Source: CAVZAB01 sp963773155 (GTDB taxonomy: Bacteria > Pseudomonadota > Alphaproteobacteria > Rhizobiales > Beijerinckiaceae). From it: 64,000 nt of DNA. Below are positions 53,050 to 62,190 of this stretch, in pieces. The notes under the pieces were generated by a model. The model was not told the origin of the DNA. It saw only the letters and a list, made by a program, of their open reading frames with translations, and searched no databases. The DNA is taken from positions 62,001 to 126,000 of the forward strand of contig CAVZAB010000017.1 in assembly GCA_963773155.1 (NCBI GenBank). The letters run 5' to 3'. Made by a program: the position numbers and the translations under genes. The stretch's first letter is position 1. Each line of letters opens with the position of its first letter.

Positions 53050-54264
53050 CTAGTCCTGCAACCGGAAACGGGTGCAGCGAACATATTGCAACGGCCGCTC
53101 GTCTTCGCTCCATTCATGATAGGAGGCGACGATGGTGGCGTCCGGCATCTGGGCGACGCTCGGATAACCAATATGCTGATAGACGCCCGGATTGCGCCAA
53201 TCGATCCGGCCGCCGCCGTATTTGCCCGAGGCCGGACTCATGCGGCTAGACCCCGGCCGATCCATGTCGCTCTTGCCGGGAACACCGCCCTCCCGAACGA
53301 CGAACTCGTTCTTGATGTCCCAGGTAAGCCCGTCGGCCGAGACAACGCCGCGCACGCCATAGGGCGGCCTTCGGTAACCGTAAATCATCAGATAGCGGCC
53401 GTCGAGCAAGGGAATCGTCTCGGCCGGATAGCCCCAAATATTGGTCCATTTCGGCGGCGACCACGTAAAGCCATCGTCCTGCGAAACGACAAAGACCATA
53501 GTCTTTGCGTCTCCTGACGGATTGACGTGGGTGCGCAGGAAAGAGACCAATTGTCCGTCCTTGAGCCGGAGCATCGCGGGTTCCTCGTAGTCGATGATCG
53601 AGGCGGGGTCATAGGCGAGCGTCGAGAAATATTCCCAATTGTCGCCGCCGTCGTCCGAGCGCATCAAGGCCGATCGGGTCGATTCGCCTTCGCCCTCCTC
53701 TTCGTAACCGTGAATGCGGCCATAAAGGCCCATTAGGATCGAGCCATTCGGCAATTGCCAGCAGCCGAGCCGGCAACCGCCGTGCTTGAGCGGCCGGATA
53801 TTGACCGGAATGGGTGCGCTCCAACTCTTGCCGCGATCGTGTGATTTGACCACACAGGTACCGAGCCAGCCTTGCGTCTTATAGGCCCAGGTCCAATCGC
53901 CCCATTGCTCGCTGATCGGATGGGCGCTCCAGGAAACACCCGCCGGCTTGACGCCGCGCTTGAAAAATCCGGTGATCGTCAGATTGACGATCCAAGTGCC
54001 ATCGGCGAGCTCGCAAAAGCCGCAGTCCCAATTGCCGGTTGTGTCACTCCACGGCAGGACGATTTCCGGTTTCGACCAGCTCTTGCCGCCATCCGTCGAG
54101 CGGGCCAGGAGGGTCTGGCCGGAATCGTGGTGAAAGGGGTAGCGCTCTTCGTTGAAGACGGCGACCAGCGTGCCGTCTTGCAACAACCGGGTCGCGATCT
54201 GATTGATGCAATGATCAGCGTGACGAAAAATATCGTGATGGGTGACATCGACAAGTCTAGCCAT
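53050..54264 (-). CDS. BNR-repeat (sialidase-like) protein A
   Basis: A 404-aa paralogue of protein B. Asp-boxes read STDGGKSWSKPE, SHDRGKSWSAP, SDDGGDNWEYF and SQDDGFTWSPP. The N-terminus MARLVDVTHHDIFRHADHC shows no export signal. Near the start, QIATRLLQDGTLVAVFN takes the place of the sialidase RIP region. Because it is the first gene of the minus-strand operon (protein A, protein B, importer, aldehyde dehydrogenase), the promoter must lie in 54265-54906. The duplication with different lengths suggests two steps or two related substrates. Confidence 0.78.
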   Translation of the reverse strand: MARLVDVTHHDIFRHADHCINQIATRLLQDGTLVAVFNEERYPFHHDSGQTLLARSTDGGKSWSKPEIVLPWSDTTGNWDCGFCELADGTWIVNLTITGFFKRGVKPAGVSWSAHPISEQWGDWTWAYKTQGWLGTCVVKSHDRGKSWSAPIPVNIRPLKHGGCRLGCWQLPNGSILMGLYGRIHGYEEEGEGESTRSALMRSDDGGDNWEYFSTLAYDPASIIDYEEPAMLRLKDGQLVSFLRTHVNPSGDAKTMVFVVSQDDGFTWSPPKWTNIWGYPAETIPLLDGRYLMIYGYRRPPYGVRGVVSADGLTWDIKNEFVVREGGVPGKSDMDRPGSSRMSPASGKYGGGRIDWRNPGVYQHIGYPSVAQMPDATIVASYHEWSEDERPLQYVRCTRFRLQD

Positions 54265-54906
54265 GCGATTTCTCTTTTCTTTGATGATGGGGTTTGCGGT
54301 CCGAAGATTGGCACAATTCCTTGCGCGGGGCGGCAGGCCTGGGCCGCGGCGCCGACGCGAAATCGGAAATGCCGGGCGGTGTCACACCGGCCGTAGGCGC
54401 GGCCGCTCGGCGCATCGCCAGGGTGATTTCGAGGGCCCGGTCGCGGCCCGGCGAACGAGCAAAATTGCCCCCTTTGCTCCCCGGCGCTGGCACATTCATG
54501 CTGCTGTCCTGCTGTGCGCCGAGACGCGCCGCGGCGATGGCGCGGGCGCGGCACCCCCTGCCATCATTTCAGAGGCCACCGCTTGACCTGTTGACGAAAT
54601 CACGCGTCGATTTAACGTTTTCGGCAAGCGAGCCGCGCACCAAGCGGCCAGCGGAGGCTCGCGGCGAGGACACCGACGGGGCACGCGGTTATTCGAAGCG
54701 CCCTCGCTTCAACCGTGATGGCACAAGCGCCTCGGGCGGCTTGTCCGGCGTGGCCTGACAGGCGCTGGCGGTTGCATTTACCGCGTCATCGCGCTTCGAT
54801 ACGTTCACCGGCGATCGCACTTATCCGATTCGTCCCTAGCGCGATCAGAGTTGAGTTTGAAACACATTCAAGCGCTTAGAGCTTCACATCGATCGGGAGA
54901 GCCAGA
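54265..54906. other. 642-base gap with no convincing gene
   Basis: The longest gene-free stretch. A plus-strand open frame (54294-54758) is Arg/Ala-rich, overlaps minus-strand frames of similar quality and resembles nothing I know, so I do not call it. The gap must hold the minus-strand promoter of the BNR operon and the plus-strand promoter of hdeD. I see no clear hairpin, repeat or RNA gene. Confidence 0.6.
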
Positions 54907-55488
54907 ATGACCAATGTAACCGACCAAATCCCCCACGGTCTCGGATCCGGGATTGCCGCTCTACGGGCCCATGCCGGCTGGATAATCGTATTCGGCATTG
55001 CGCTCATCATCTTCGGCATGATCGCGCTCGGCAATGTCGTTGCTGCCACGGCCGCGGCCGTCTTCTACGTCGGCATCATGATGCTGCTCGGCGCGGCGGC
55101 CGAAATCGTCATGGCGTTCCGGGCCCAGACCTGGAGCAAATTCTTCCTCTGGGCGGCGCTGGGGGTGCTCTACGCCATTGCCGGCGTGATCACCATCAAC
55201 GACTGGGAACTCGGTGCCAACATCCTGACCCTGATGCTAGGCGCCGCATTGGTCGCAACCGGCCTGGTGCGGATCTATCTCGCTTTCCAGATGAAGGAAG
55301 GCACGCCCTGGGGCTGGGTCGCCGTGTCCGGCCTGATCACCACCATCCTAGGCCTGATGATTTTGAGCCGCTGGCCGACATCGAGTGCATATACGTTGGG
55401 CATCTTTCTTGGGGTCGACTTGCTCTTTGCCGGGGTCAGCTGGCTCAGCATCGGCATGGCCCTGAAAAGCCGGCGCGCCACTGCTTAG
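54907..55488 (+). CDS. HdeD-family acid-resistance membrane protein
   Basis: A DUF308/HdeD protein of 193 aa with six predicted helices (GWIIVFGIALIIFGMIAL, ATAAAVFYVGIMMLLGAAAE, FFLWAALGVLYAIAGVITI, ILTLMLGAALVATGLVRIYL and two more). In Escherichia coli HdeD supports survival at low pH at high cell density. GGGAGAGCC before ATG 54907 is a good ribosome-binding site. The next gene on the strand is a basic amino acid decarboxylase, which also serves acid resistance, so the two may form a unit. Confidence 0.85.
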   Translation: MTNVTDQIPHGLGSGIAALRAHAGWIIVFGIALIIFGMIALGNVVAATAAAVFYVGIMMLLGAAAEIVMAFRAQTWSKFFLWAALGVLYAIAGVITINDWELGANILTLMLGAALVATGLVRIYLAFQMKEGTPWGWVAVSGLITTILGLMILSRWPTSSAYTLGIFLGVDLLFAGVSWLSIGMALKSRRATA

Positions 55489-55541
55489 GCGGCGCGCTGC
55501 CAAAACCGTCATAAGATCGTCAACAGGCCGCGGCCATGGTG

Positions 55542-55578
55542 AGCCGCGCCGGTCGGGCCATGCCCGATCGGCGCGGCT
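55542..55578 (+). promoter_or_regulatory. Strong hairpin before the decarboxylase start
   Basis: A 17-bp stem (arms 55542-55558 and 55562-55578) with one G-U pair and a 3-base loop (CAT) ends 15 bases before the decarboxylase ATG. GGAG, the likely ribosome-binding site, begins at 55580, directly after the stem, and TTTT follows. It can be read as an hdeD terminator or as an RNA element that controls transcription or translation of the decarboxylase. Confidence 0.6.
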
Positions 55579-55593
55579 TGGAGTTTTAGATTG

Positions 55594-57954
55594 ATGGACT
55601 ATTTTCGTCGGTTCACTTTCCTGATCTGCGCGCCAGCCTTCGAAGCGGACGATCTCGAAGGGCATCGCCTGCAACAGATCATTGTCGAGGTCGAGCGCCT
55701 CGGCTTTCAAGTGGTCAAGGCCCGAAGGTCCGAGGATGCCGAATTGGCGATTCAGACCGATGCGGCCATCGGCTGCATGATCGTCGACTGGGGCAAGCGC
55801 GGGCTCGAGGGCAAGACGGCCGAATTGATGGCGCTGGTGCGCCGGCGCGGCCTTGACATGCCTATCATCCTGCTGGTCCGGCGCAAAAGGCTTGCCGACG
55901 TTCCGGTCGAGGTACTCGATCACGTCGATGGCTATGTCTTTCTCGCCGAAGAGACGCCGGAATTTATCGCCAAAAATCTCGTCAGTCGTCTAAAGCAATA
56001 TGCCGAAAGCCTGAAAACACCGTTTTTTGGCGCGCTGGTTGACTATGCCGAGGAAGGCAACCAGCTATGGACCTGCCCCGGCCACAATGGCGGCATCTTC
56101 TACAACCGCAGTCCAATCGGCCGGATCTTCGTCGAACATCTCGGCGAAGCGATCTTCCGTGATGATCTCGACAATTCCGTACTGGAACTGGGTGACCTTC
56201 TAACTCATGAAGGTCCGGCCCTCGAGGCGCAAAAGGCGGCCGCGCGCATCTTTGGCGCCGAGAAAACCTATTTCGTGCTCAACGGCACCTCGGCCTCAAA
56301 TAAGATCGTCCTGTCGGCGCTGGTCGCCCAAGACGATCTTGTCCTTTTCGACCGCAACAATCACAAGGCCGCCCATCATGGCGCGCTGCTGCTTAGCGGC
56401 GGCATACCCATATTCCTTGAGACCGATCGCAATGCCTACGGCTTGATCGGCCCGATCGACTTCGAGGCCCTAAGCGAGGAAAAGATCCGCGCCAAGATCC
56501 GCCGTAACCCCCTGGTCAAGGACCCGGATGTCTGGCGCCGCGAGCGACCATTCCGGGCGGCCGTGATCGAACAATGCAGCTACGACGGCACCATCTACAA
56601 TGCCGACGTGATCCTCGAGAAGATCGGGCCTTTGTGTGATTATATCGTATTCGACGAGGCCTGGGCCGGCTTCATGAAATTCCATCCGCTCTACCGCGGT
56701 CGGTTTGCGATGGGCCTTCAACAGCTGGGCCCCGATCATCCCGGCATTATCGCCACCCAATCGACCCACAAGCAGCTCGCCAGCTTTTCCCAGGCATCGC
56801 AGATTCATGTGAGGGATTCGCATATTCGCGGCCAGAGACGGCGCGTCGAACATCGCCGCCTGAACGAAGCCTTCTTGATGCACGCTTCGACTTCGCCCTT
56901 CTACCCGCTGTTTGCCTCGCTCGATGTCGGGGCGCAGATGATGAAGGGGCGTTCGGGCGAGGTTCTCTGGGACGACACCATCCGCCTCGGGATCGAATTG
57001 CGCAAGAAGCTGCGCGCTATCGCCCATGAATTCGAGGAGCAGGAGCGCGATCCTCAGCGCCAATGGTTCTTCGACCCTTTTGTGGCGGACCGGGTGCGGG
57101 TGCGCGACGAACATGGCCAGGAGCACGAAATGCCCTGGGAAAATGTGCCAACCGACGATCTTGCCCGCAACGCCGGCTTCTGGGAATTGCGACCCGGCGC
57201 AAACTGGCACGGATTCTCGAAAGTGGCGCCGGGCTATGCGATCACCGACCCGAACAAATTGACCGTGCTGACCCCGGGATTCGACCGCAAGACCGGTGCT
57301 TATGCCGAATATGGCGTTCCGGCACCGGTCGTCGCCCAATATTTGCGGGAAAACCGGATCGTGCCGGAAAAGTACGATCTGAATTCCTTGCTGTTCTTGC
57401 TTACGCCCGGCGTCGAATCGAGCAAGGCCGGCACTTTGCTCAGCGGGCTCGTGGCATTCAAGCGCCTTTTTGACGCCAATGCACCGCTTGAGGATGCGAT
57501 ACCGGAATTTGTCAACCGAAGACGGGCTCGCTATGCCGGCATCGGCCTGCGCGATCTGTGCAATGATATGCACGCCTTCTATCGCGACCAGGCGATGAGC
57601 CAGCTGCAGATCAAACAATTCCTGGTCGAGCACCTGCCGGAAATGGCAATGGCGCCGCACGAAGCGGTCCGCGCGCTGGTTCGCAATAACGTCGACTATC
57701 TGCCGCTCGACCAGATCGAAGGGCGCATCGCGACAACCTTGTTTGTCGTTTATCCTCCAGGCATTGCGACAATTGTTCCCGGCGAAAGACTGGGCGAGCG
57801 GGCCAGGCCGATGATCGACTATCTCAAGGCCTTCGAGCGCAGCAGCAACAGATTTCCGGGCTTCGAGGCGGAAATCCAGGGACTGTACCGGGAGGTCGAT
57901 TCAGGCGGCATTGTCCGTTTCCACACCTATGTGGTGCGCGAGCCCAACGGATAG
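55594..57954 (+). CDS. Orn/Lys/Arg decarboxylase, PLP-dependent (fold I)
   Basis: Large basic amino acid decarboxylase of 786 aa. An N-terminal receiver-like wing domain (MDYFRRFTFLICAPAFEADD) is followed by the PLP-binding core. The PLP lysine is Lys393 in STHKQLASFSQAS; FDEAWAGFMKFHP supplies the cofactor-interacting Asp. The C-terminal domain (from about residue 570) carries YDLNSLLFLLTPGVE and a domain typical of inducible AdiA/LdcC-type enzymes. Decarboxylation consumes a proton, so it raises cytoplasmic pH. No antiporter gene is next to it. ATG 55594 is preferred to TTG 55591. Arginine is the likeliest substrate but not certain. Confidence 0.9.
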   Translation: MDYFRRFTFLICAPAFEADDLEGHRLQQIIVEVERLGFQVVKARRSEDAELAIQTDAAIGCMIVDWGKRGLEGKTAELMALVRRRGLDMPIILLVRRKRLADVPVEVLDHVDGYVFLAEETPEFIAKNLVSRLKQYAESLKTPFFGALVDYAEEGNQLWTCPGHNGGIFYNRSPIGRIFVEHLGEAIFRDDLDNSVLELGDLLTHEGPALEAQKAAARIFGAEKTYFVLNGTSASNKIVLSALVAQDDLVLFDRNNHKAAHHGALLLSGGIPIFLETDRNAYGLIGPIDFEALSEEKIRAKIRRNPLVKDPDVWRRERPFRAAVIEQCSYDGTIYNADVILEKIGPLCDYIVFDEAWAGFMKFHPLYRGRFAMGLQQLGPDHPGIIATQSTHKQLASFSQASQIHVRDSHIRGQRRRVEHRRLNEAFLMHASTSPFYPLFASLDVGAQMMKGRSGEVLWDDTIRLGIELRKKLRAIAHEFEEQERDPQRQWFFDPFVADRVRVRDEHGQEHEMPWENVPTDDLARNAGFWELRPGANWHGFSKVAPGYAITDPNKLTVLTPGFDRKTGAYAEYGVPAPVVAQYLRENRIVPEKYDLNSLLFLLTPGVESSKAGTLLSGLVAFKRLFDANAPLEDAIPEFVNRRRARYAGIGLRDLCNDMHAFYRDQAMSQLQIKQFLVEHLPEMAMAPHEAVRALVRNNVDYLPLDQIEGRIATTLFVVYPPGIATIVPGERLGERARPMIDYLKAFERSSNRFPGFEAEIQGLYREVDSGGIVRFHTYVVREPNG

Positions 57955-57955
57955 A

Positions 57956-58741
57956 TTACCGCCTGGTCGCTGCCTTTGCCGACGCCCTTTCCTTAGGCGG
58001 GCTCGCGCGTGACGATTTCGCGCGGGCGGAAACGTGGCGCGGCGTATCGGCGATATCGTCGAGATCGGGCGCGCGTCCATAATTCATGCGCTGAATCTGC
58101 TCGCGGACCTGCGCCATTTCCAGACTGCTCAGATGCGGCGGCTCGCCGATCGCCAGCGCATGCACATACATCTTGGCCAGCGTTTCTATTTCAACCGCGA
58201 GCCAGAGCGCCCGCTCGAAAGTCTTGGCGAGAACGATCAGGCCATGATGACCAAGCAGGCAGGCGGCCCTACCCTCGAGCGCGGCCAGGGCATTGTCGGA
58301 CAAAGCCTGGGTGCCGAAACAGGCGTAGGGGGCGCATCGAATTTCGTCGCCGCCGGCCACGGCAACCATGTAATGGAAGGCGGGAATTGCGCGCTCGTGG
58401 ATGGCGAGCGTTGTGCAATAGACCGAATGGGTATGAAGAATGACCGAAATATCCTCGCGGCTGCGCATAATATCGCGATGAAATCGCCATTCGGACGATG
58501 GCCGGTGCAAGCCTTCGTAGGTGCCGTCGACATGCATGGCCACAATGTCGGAAGGGGTCATCTGGTCGTAGGGCAGACTGGTCGGGGTGATCAGCATGCC
58601 GTCGCGGATCCGATGCGAGACGTTGCCCGACGTGCCCTGGTTCAGGCCGATCGCATTCATTGTCCGGCAGGTCGCAATAATGCCTTGTCGCAGCCCCAAT
58701 TCGCCCGCCCTGCGCTGTCGAACCTCTGCGTGCTTCGCCAT
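57956..58741 (-). CDS. Class II aldolase/adducin-family protein (FucA-like)
   Basis: Zinc-dependent aldolase of about 261 aa. Metal ligands are visible in the ILHTHSVYC motif (two His) and GHHGLIVL (third His), with the catalytic Glu in PSSEWRFHRDI; this is the L-fuculose-1-phosphate/L-ribulose-phosphate aldolase pattern. GLNQGTSGNVSHR is the N-terminal phosphate loop. A basic, Ala-rich tail of about 35 residues extends beyond the usual end. ATG 58741 has GGAGGT 5-10 bases upstream; a frame from 58789 overlaps the kinase gene. It probably cleaves the sugar phosphate made by the kinase. Confidence 0.88.
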   Translation of the reverse strand: MAKHAEVRQRRAGELGLRQGIIATCRTMNAIGLNQGTSGNVSHRIRDGMLITPTSLPYDQMTPSDIVAMHVDGTYEGLHRPSSEWRFHRDIMRSREDISVILHTHSVYCTTLAIHERAIPAFHYMVAVAGGDEIRCAPYACFGTQALSDNALAALEGRAACLLGHHGLIVLAKTFERALWLAVEIETLAKMYVHALAIGEPPHLSSLEMAQVREQIQRMNYGRAPDLDDIADTPRHVSARAKSSRASPPKERASAKAATRR

Positions 58742-58755
58742 CCGAACCTCCCGCT

Positions 58756-60159
58756 TCACTTGACTGCAACTTCCGCCATATTTTGCCAACGCCTGAAGGC
58801 GCCAACCAAGTCCACCGATGGCATCGCGTCCAGCCGATCAAGAATGACGCTTGCCACCGGCTGACGGCGTTCGAAGCGCTTCCACAAAAGCGCGGCGCCA
58901 AGCGCCGTGCCATCCCTCGACTGGCTCATAAGCACAGTCTGGCGCGGCCGCAAGGCGGCGAGGAGCCGGCCAAACGGGCGGTTGGACGCAAACCCGCCAT
59001 CGACCACCACCGGACCCGTGCTCGCCAGGGCGTCGAGACAGGCATTGGCCGTGAAGCCGGCGTAAAGGCACGCAAGGGCGCGCCGCGCCGCGACCGTCTG
59101 CGGTTGTGGGCCAACGATGCGCCCAGCCCTTGCGCTGTGTGGAAACAAGCCGTCGTCGCCGCCGAACGACGGCAGGGCCATAGTACCGCTTTCGACCAGG
59201 ACCGGAATCGCCGCTTCGACCGCCGCGTCCGCCGCGAGACCCTCGCCGGCCAATACCGCATATTCCCGCCCGGTCATGGTCAGCGTCGAGGCGACGGTTT
59301 CGCCCTCGACCGAGACATTGCCAACCATGGCACGCCGCGCGTCCATCCTTTCCAGAGGCATCGCGCGGTTAAAGCCGATCATCCAGGTTCCCGTCGACAG
59401 GACATTGACGTCGTCGAGGCCCGCGGCGCGATAGCGGTAAAGATTGGCGTTGGAATCGTGGACGCCACACAGGATCTCGGTCGATGCCGAAAGACCGGTC
59501 CGCTCGACGAGGTCGGCGCGCAAACGGCCGAGGGGCTCCCCGGCCCTGGCGAGCGGCGGGAACAGGCCGGCCCAACCGTGACGGTGAACGATCGAGGAGA
59601 AATCACCGGCCAGCGGCGCCCAGATATGCCCTTGGGCAGCGAGTGAGGAAATCTCGCTGGCCGGCCGCCCGCCAAGCCGCCAGGCGAGATATTGCGGCGT
59701 CGTCAAATAGAACCTTGCCCTCGCAAAAGCCTCGGGAAAAACTTCGGCCTGCCAGAGCAATTGCTTGGCAAGCCGCAGCGAACCGGCGCCGATCGGGCAA
59801 AAAACCTCGTCGTAGGGCGGCGCTTCACGGGCATAGGCGATATCCAGCCATTCCGGACAGGGCGATTCATAATCCATCATTGGCAAGACTGGCCCGCGAT
59901 GATCGGCCAGAACGGCGCCGAGGCCGTGCGCCGTCGCAATGATCGCCCCGATCGGAAAGCGGCGCCGCAGTTCCGTGAGCTGTGCGATGAACCACGCCTC
60001 GATCGTCGCAATGTCGATGATGCCGTACCGCTCGGCGCGCGCCGCCTCGTTGACGCAGCTGCGAGCTTCAACCGCCACGCCCTCGGCCGTGGCCAGCAAA
60101 ATCTTCAGGTTGGTCTTGCCAATGTCGAGAACCGCAACAAGGGATTGACTGGGCAGCAT
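58756..60159 (-). CDS. FGGY-family carbohydrate kinase
   Basis: Sugar kinase of 467 aa. The N-terminal ATPase-like signature (LVAVLDIGKTNLKILLATAE) and the C-terminal GGFASNRPFGRLLAAL-type nucleotide-binding segment identify the family; FGGDDGLFPHSAR and CGVHDSNANLYRYRAAG lie between. Members phosphorylate fuculose, rhamnulose, ribulose, xylulose or glycerol. Together with the class II aldolase and the ribose-type importer this suggests a 6-deoxy sugar or pentulose. It is 15 bases from the aldolase gene and the permease starts 16 bases upstream. Confidence 0.9.
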   Translation of the reverse strand: MLPSQSLVAVLDIGKTNLKILLATAEGVAVEARSCVNEAARAERYGIIDIATIEAWFIAQLTELRRRFPIGAIIATAHGLGAVLADHRGPVLPMMDYESPCPEWLDIAYAREAPPYDEVFCPIGAGSLRLAKQLLWQAEVFPEAFARARFYLTTPQYLAWRLGGRPASEISSLAAQGHIWAPLAGDFSSIVHRHGWAGLFPPLARAGEPLGRLRADLVERTGLSASTEILCGVHDSNANLYRYRAAGLDDVNVLSTGTWMIGFNRAMPLERMDARRAMVGNVSVEGETVASTLTMTGREYAVLAGEGLAADAAVEAAIPVLVESGTMALPSFGGDDGLFPHSARAGRIVGPQPQTVAARRALACLYAGFTANACLDALASTGPVVVDGGFASNRPFGRLLAALRPRQTVLMSQSRDGTALGAALLWKRFERRQPVASVILDRLDAMPSVDLVGAFRRWQNMAEVAVK

Positions 60160-60174
60160 CTGTGCGCGACCTCC

Positions 60175-61182
60175 TCAGGTCCCGCGCAGCAGCGCGCGCA
60201 AATGCGGGATCGCCGCCACCGCAATCAGGATCAGGCCCCAAATCGACAAGGTCAGGAACTGGCTCAGGTTCAGCAGGTTGAAGGCCGAGGATATGACCTG
60301 GAGAATCAGCAGCGACAGGATCAGGCCGGACACTTTACCGGCACCGCCAAATGGATCGATGCCGCCAAGAACCGCCGCCAAGATGGTGATCAAAAGATAG
60401 CTCTCGCCGTAGGAAGCATTGGCCGAATTGAACCGCGCCATCATGACGATTGCCGCCACCGCGGCAAGCAGGCTCGAAAGAACGTAGACTTTCATCAGTA
60501 CGCGCTTGGTGTCGATCCCCGAAAAGCGGGTTGCCTTCTCGTTCGACCCGACCATATAGACCGACACGCCGAATGGCGTTCGCCCGAGCAGCAGCGCCAC
60601 CGGAATCGCGCAGAGCGCAAAGACGAAGAGCGCGGCGGGTATGCCGAAAATCGTGCCATTGCCGATGAAAACGATCGGATCGGGAAAACCGGAAATGACA
60701 TTCCCCCGGGTCATGCCGATCGCAATGCCCTTGCACACGGTCATGGTTCCGAGCGTCGCCAGAATTGGCGAGACGCCAAGATAGGCAATGACGAAACCAT
60801 TGACGAGACCAACCGCGGCCGCAACCATGAACCCGGCGCATAGCGCCGCGATCTGCCAGGCGACCCAGGCCGCCCCGCTCGTACCCGGGACAAAATGGGT
60901 GAGAATATAGGCCATGGCCAGTGCGCAGAGATTAGCGGTCGCGATAATCGACAGGTTGAGGCCGGCGGCAAGCAGAGTAATCATCATAGCGAGGGACAAT
61001 ATGCCGAGTTCGGGAACCTGATAGGCCATCGACTGCAGCGTTGCCGGCGTGAAAAAGCGCCCGCCGATCAAAAGACCGAACAGAACGACGAGGCCGACGA
61101 GAACGGCAAGCAGAGTGATGTTGGTCGTATCGGCGAAAAGGCCTCGGCCCGCACGATGCCGGACCCCGGACGCGACGCTCAT
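60175..61182 (-). CDS. Sugar ABC transporter permease (RbsC/XylH type) 2
   Basis: Inner-membrane permease of 335 aa with 8-10 predicted helices. Conserved landmarks are MMITLLAAGLNLSI (usually GGIDLS), GLVNGFVIAYLGVSPILATLGTM, NEKATRFSGI and the C-terminal LGGIDPFGGAGKVSG, all typical of CUT2 permeases. ATG 61182 overlaps the stop of the first permease (ATGA), so a longer start at 61275 is rejected. Confidence 0.92.
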   Translation of the reverse strand: MSVASGVRHRAGRGLFADTTNITLLAVLVGLVVLFGLLIGGRFFTPATLQSMAYQVPELGILSLAMMITLLAAGLNLSIIATANLCALAMAYILTHFVPGTSGAAWVAWQIAALCAGFMVAAAVGLVNGFVIAYLGVSPILATLGTMTVCKGIAIGMTRGNVISGFPDPIVFIGNGTIFGIPAALFVFALCAIPVALLLGRTPFGVSVYMVGSNEKATRFSGIDTKRVLMKVYVLSSLLAAVAAIVMMARFNSANASYGESYLLITILAAVLGGIDPFGGAGKVSGLILSLLILQVISSAFNLLNLSQFLTLSIWGLILIAVAAIPHLRALLRGT

Positions 61183-62171
61183 GCCGGCATCCGGCGCATC
61201 TGGCGGCCGCTTTGCGACCAGGCGGTGATCGAAACCGAAAGCAGAATGACGAGTCCGTTGAAGAAGGGCGTCCAATAGGACGACACGCCGAACAGGACCA
61301 GGCCGTTCTGAATGATGGCGAGCAGGGTGAGGCCGAGGAAGGTCCCGAACACGGTGCCGACGCCGCCATTGAGGCTCGCCCCGCCGAGCACGACCGCGGC
61401 AACCACATCAAGCTCCTTGCCGACCAGCACGGTGGGTGCGACCGACTGGGCGAGCTGAGCCTGGGCGAGAGAGGCCACCCCGGCGGTCAGCCCCATGTAG
61501 CCGTAGACGAGCGCGGTCAGGCCGAAGATATGAAAACCGAGCCGTTGCGCGGCATCCCGATTGCTGCCCAAAGCGTAAATCTGCCGGCCAATATTGGTGC
61601 GGTTCAAAAGAAACCAGGTAACCGCAAAGGCCAGGACTAAGAGCAGAAGCTGCAGATTCACGCCATAGGCAATCTGGTCGGCATCCTCGAATTCGAACCA
61701 GAAAATCCCTTTGGCGAACCAATCCGGCAGCGAATAGATGTATTTGCCGCCGGTCGCAAAGACCAGAAGGCCGTAGAATATATTGAGCGTTGCAATGGTG
61801 ATGATAATCGAGGAAATGCGCAACGTGTAGATCAGCATGGCATTGAGCAGCCCGCAAGCAATTCCGATCAGCGCCGCGACGAGAAAGACGCTGAGCCAAT
61901 TGCCGCCATAGGCATTGGCGAGTGCCATGGCCACGTATTGCGCCACCGAGGCCGTTGCCGTGAAGGATATGTCGATGCCGCCGGCGATCAGAACGACCAG
62001 GAACCCGGTCGCGAGAATGCCGTGGAATGCGTAGGAGGTCAGAAGATCGAAAAGATTCTGCAGGGTGAGGAAACTTTCGGTCACCAGCGCGAGAACCGTG
62101 CTGCAGAAAAGAATGACCAACAGCAGCCAGAATTCGTGCGAGCGGCGAAAGCGCAGGAACGTGTCACGCAT
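61179..62171 (-). CDS. Sugar ABC transporter permease (RbsC/XylH type) 1
   Basis: Inner-membrane permease of 330 aa. The GGIDISFTATASVAQYVAMA motif, GLLNAMLIYTLRISSIIITIATL, GSNRDAAQRLGFH and VAAVVLGGASLNGGVGTVFG are diagnostic of CUT2 permeases. It is encoded with a second, diverged permease rather than as one homodimer gene, as in rhamnose-, autoinducer-2- or erythritol-type importers. The ATPase gene precedes it by 19 bases. Confidence 0.92.
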   Translation of the reverse strand: MRDTFLRFRRSHEFWLLLVILFCSTVLALVTESFLTLQNLFDLLTSYAFHGILATGFLVVLIAGGIDISFTATASVAQYVAMALANAYGGNWLSVFLVAALIGIACGLLNAMLIYTLRISSIIITIATLNIFYGLLVFATGGKYIYSLPDWFAKGIFWFEFEDADQIAYGVNLQLLLLVLAFAVTWFLLNRTNIGRQIYALGSNRDAAQRLGFHIFGLTALVYGYMGLTAGVASLAQAQLAQSVAPTVLVGKELDVVAAVVLGGASLNGGVGTVFGTFLGLTLLAIIQNGLVLFGVSSYWTPFFNGLVILLSVSITAWSQSGRQMRRMPA

Positions 62172-62190
62172 TGACCCTTAGCCTCTCGCC

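Noticed and set aside
54294..54758. Possible 154-aa gene in the large gap before hdeD
   Set aside because: Biased composition, no recognisable motif, no good ribosome-binding site and competing frames on the other strand.
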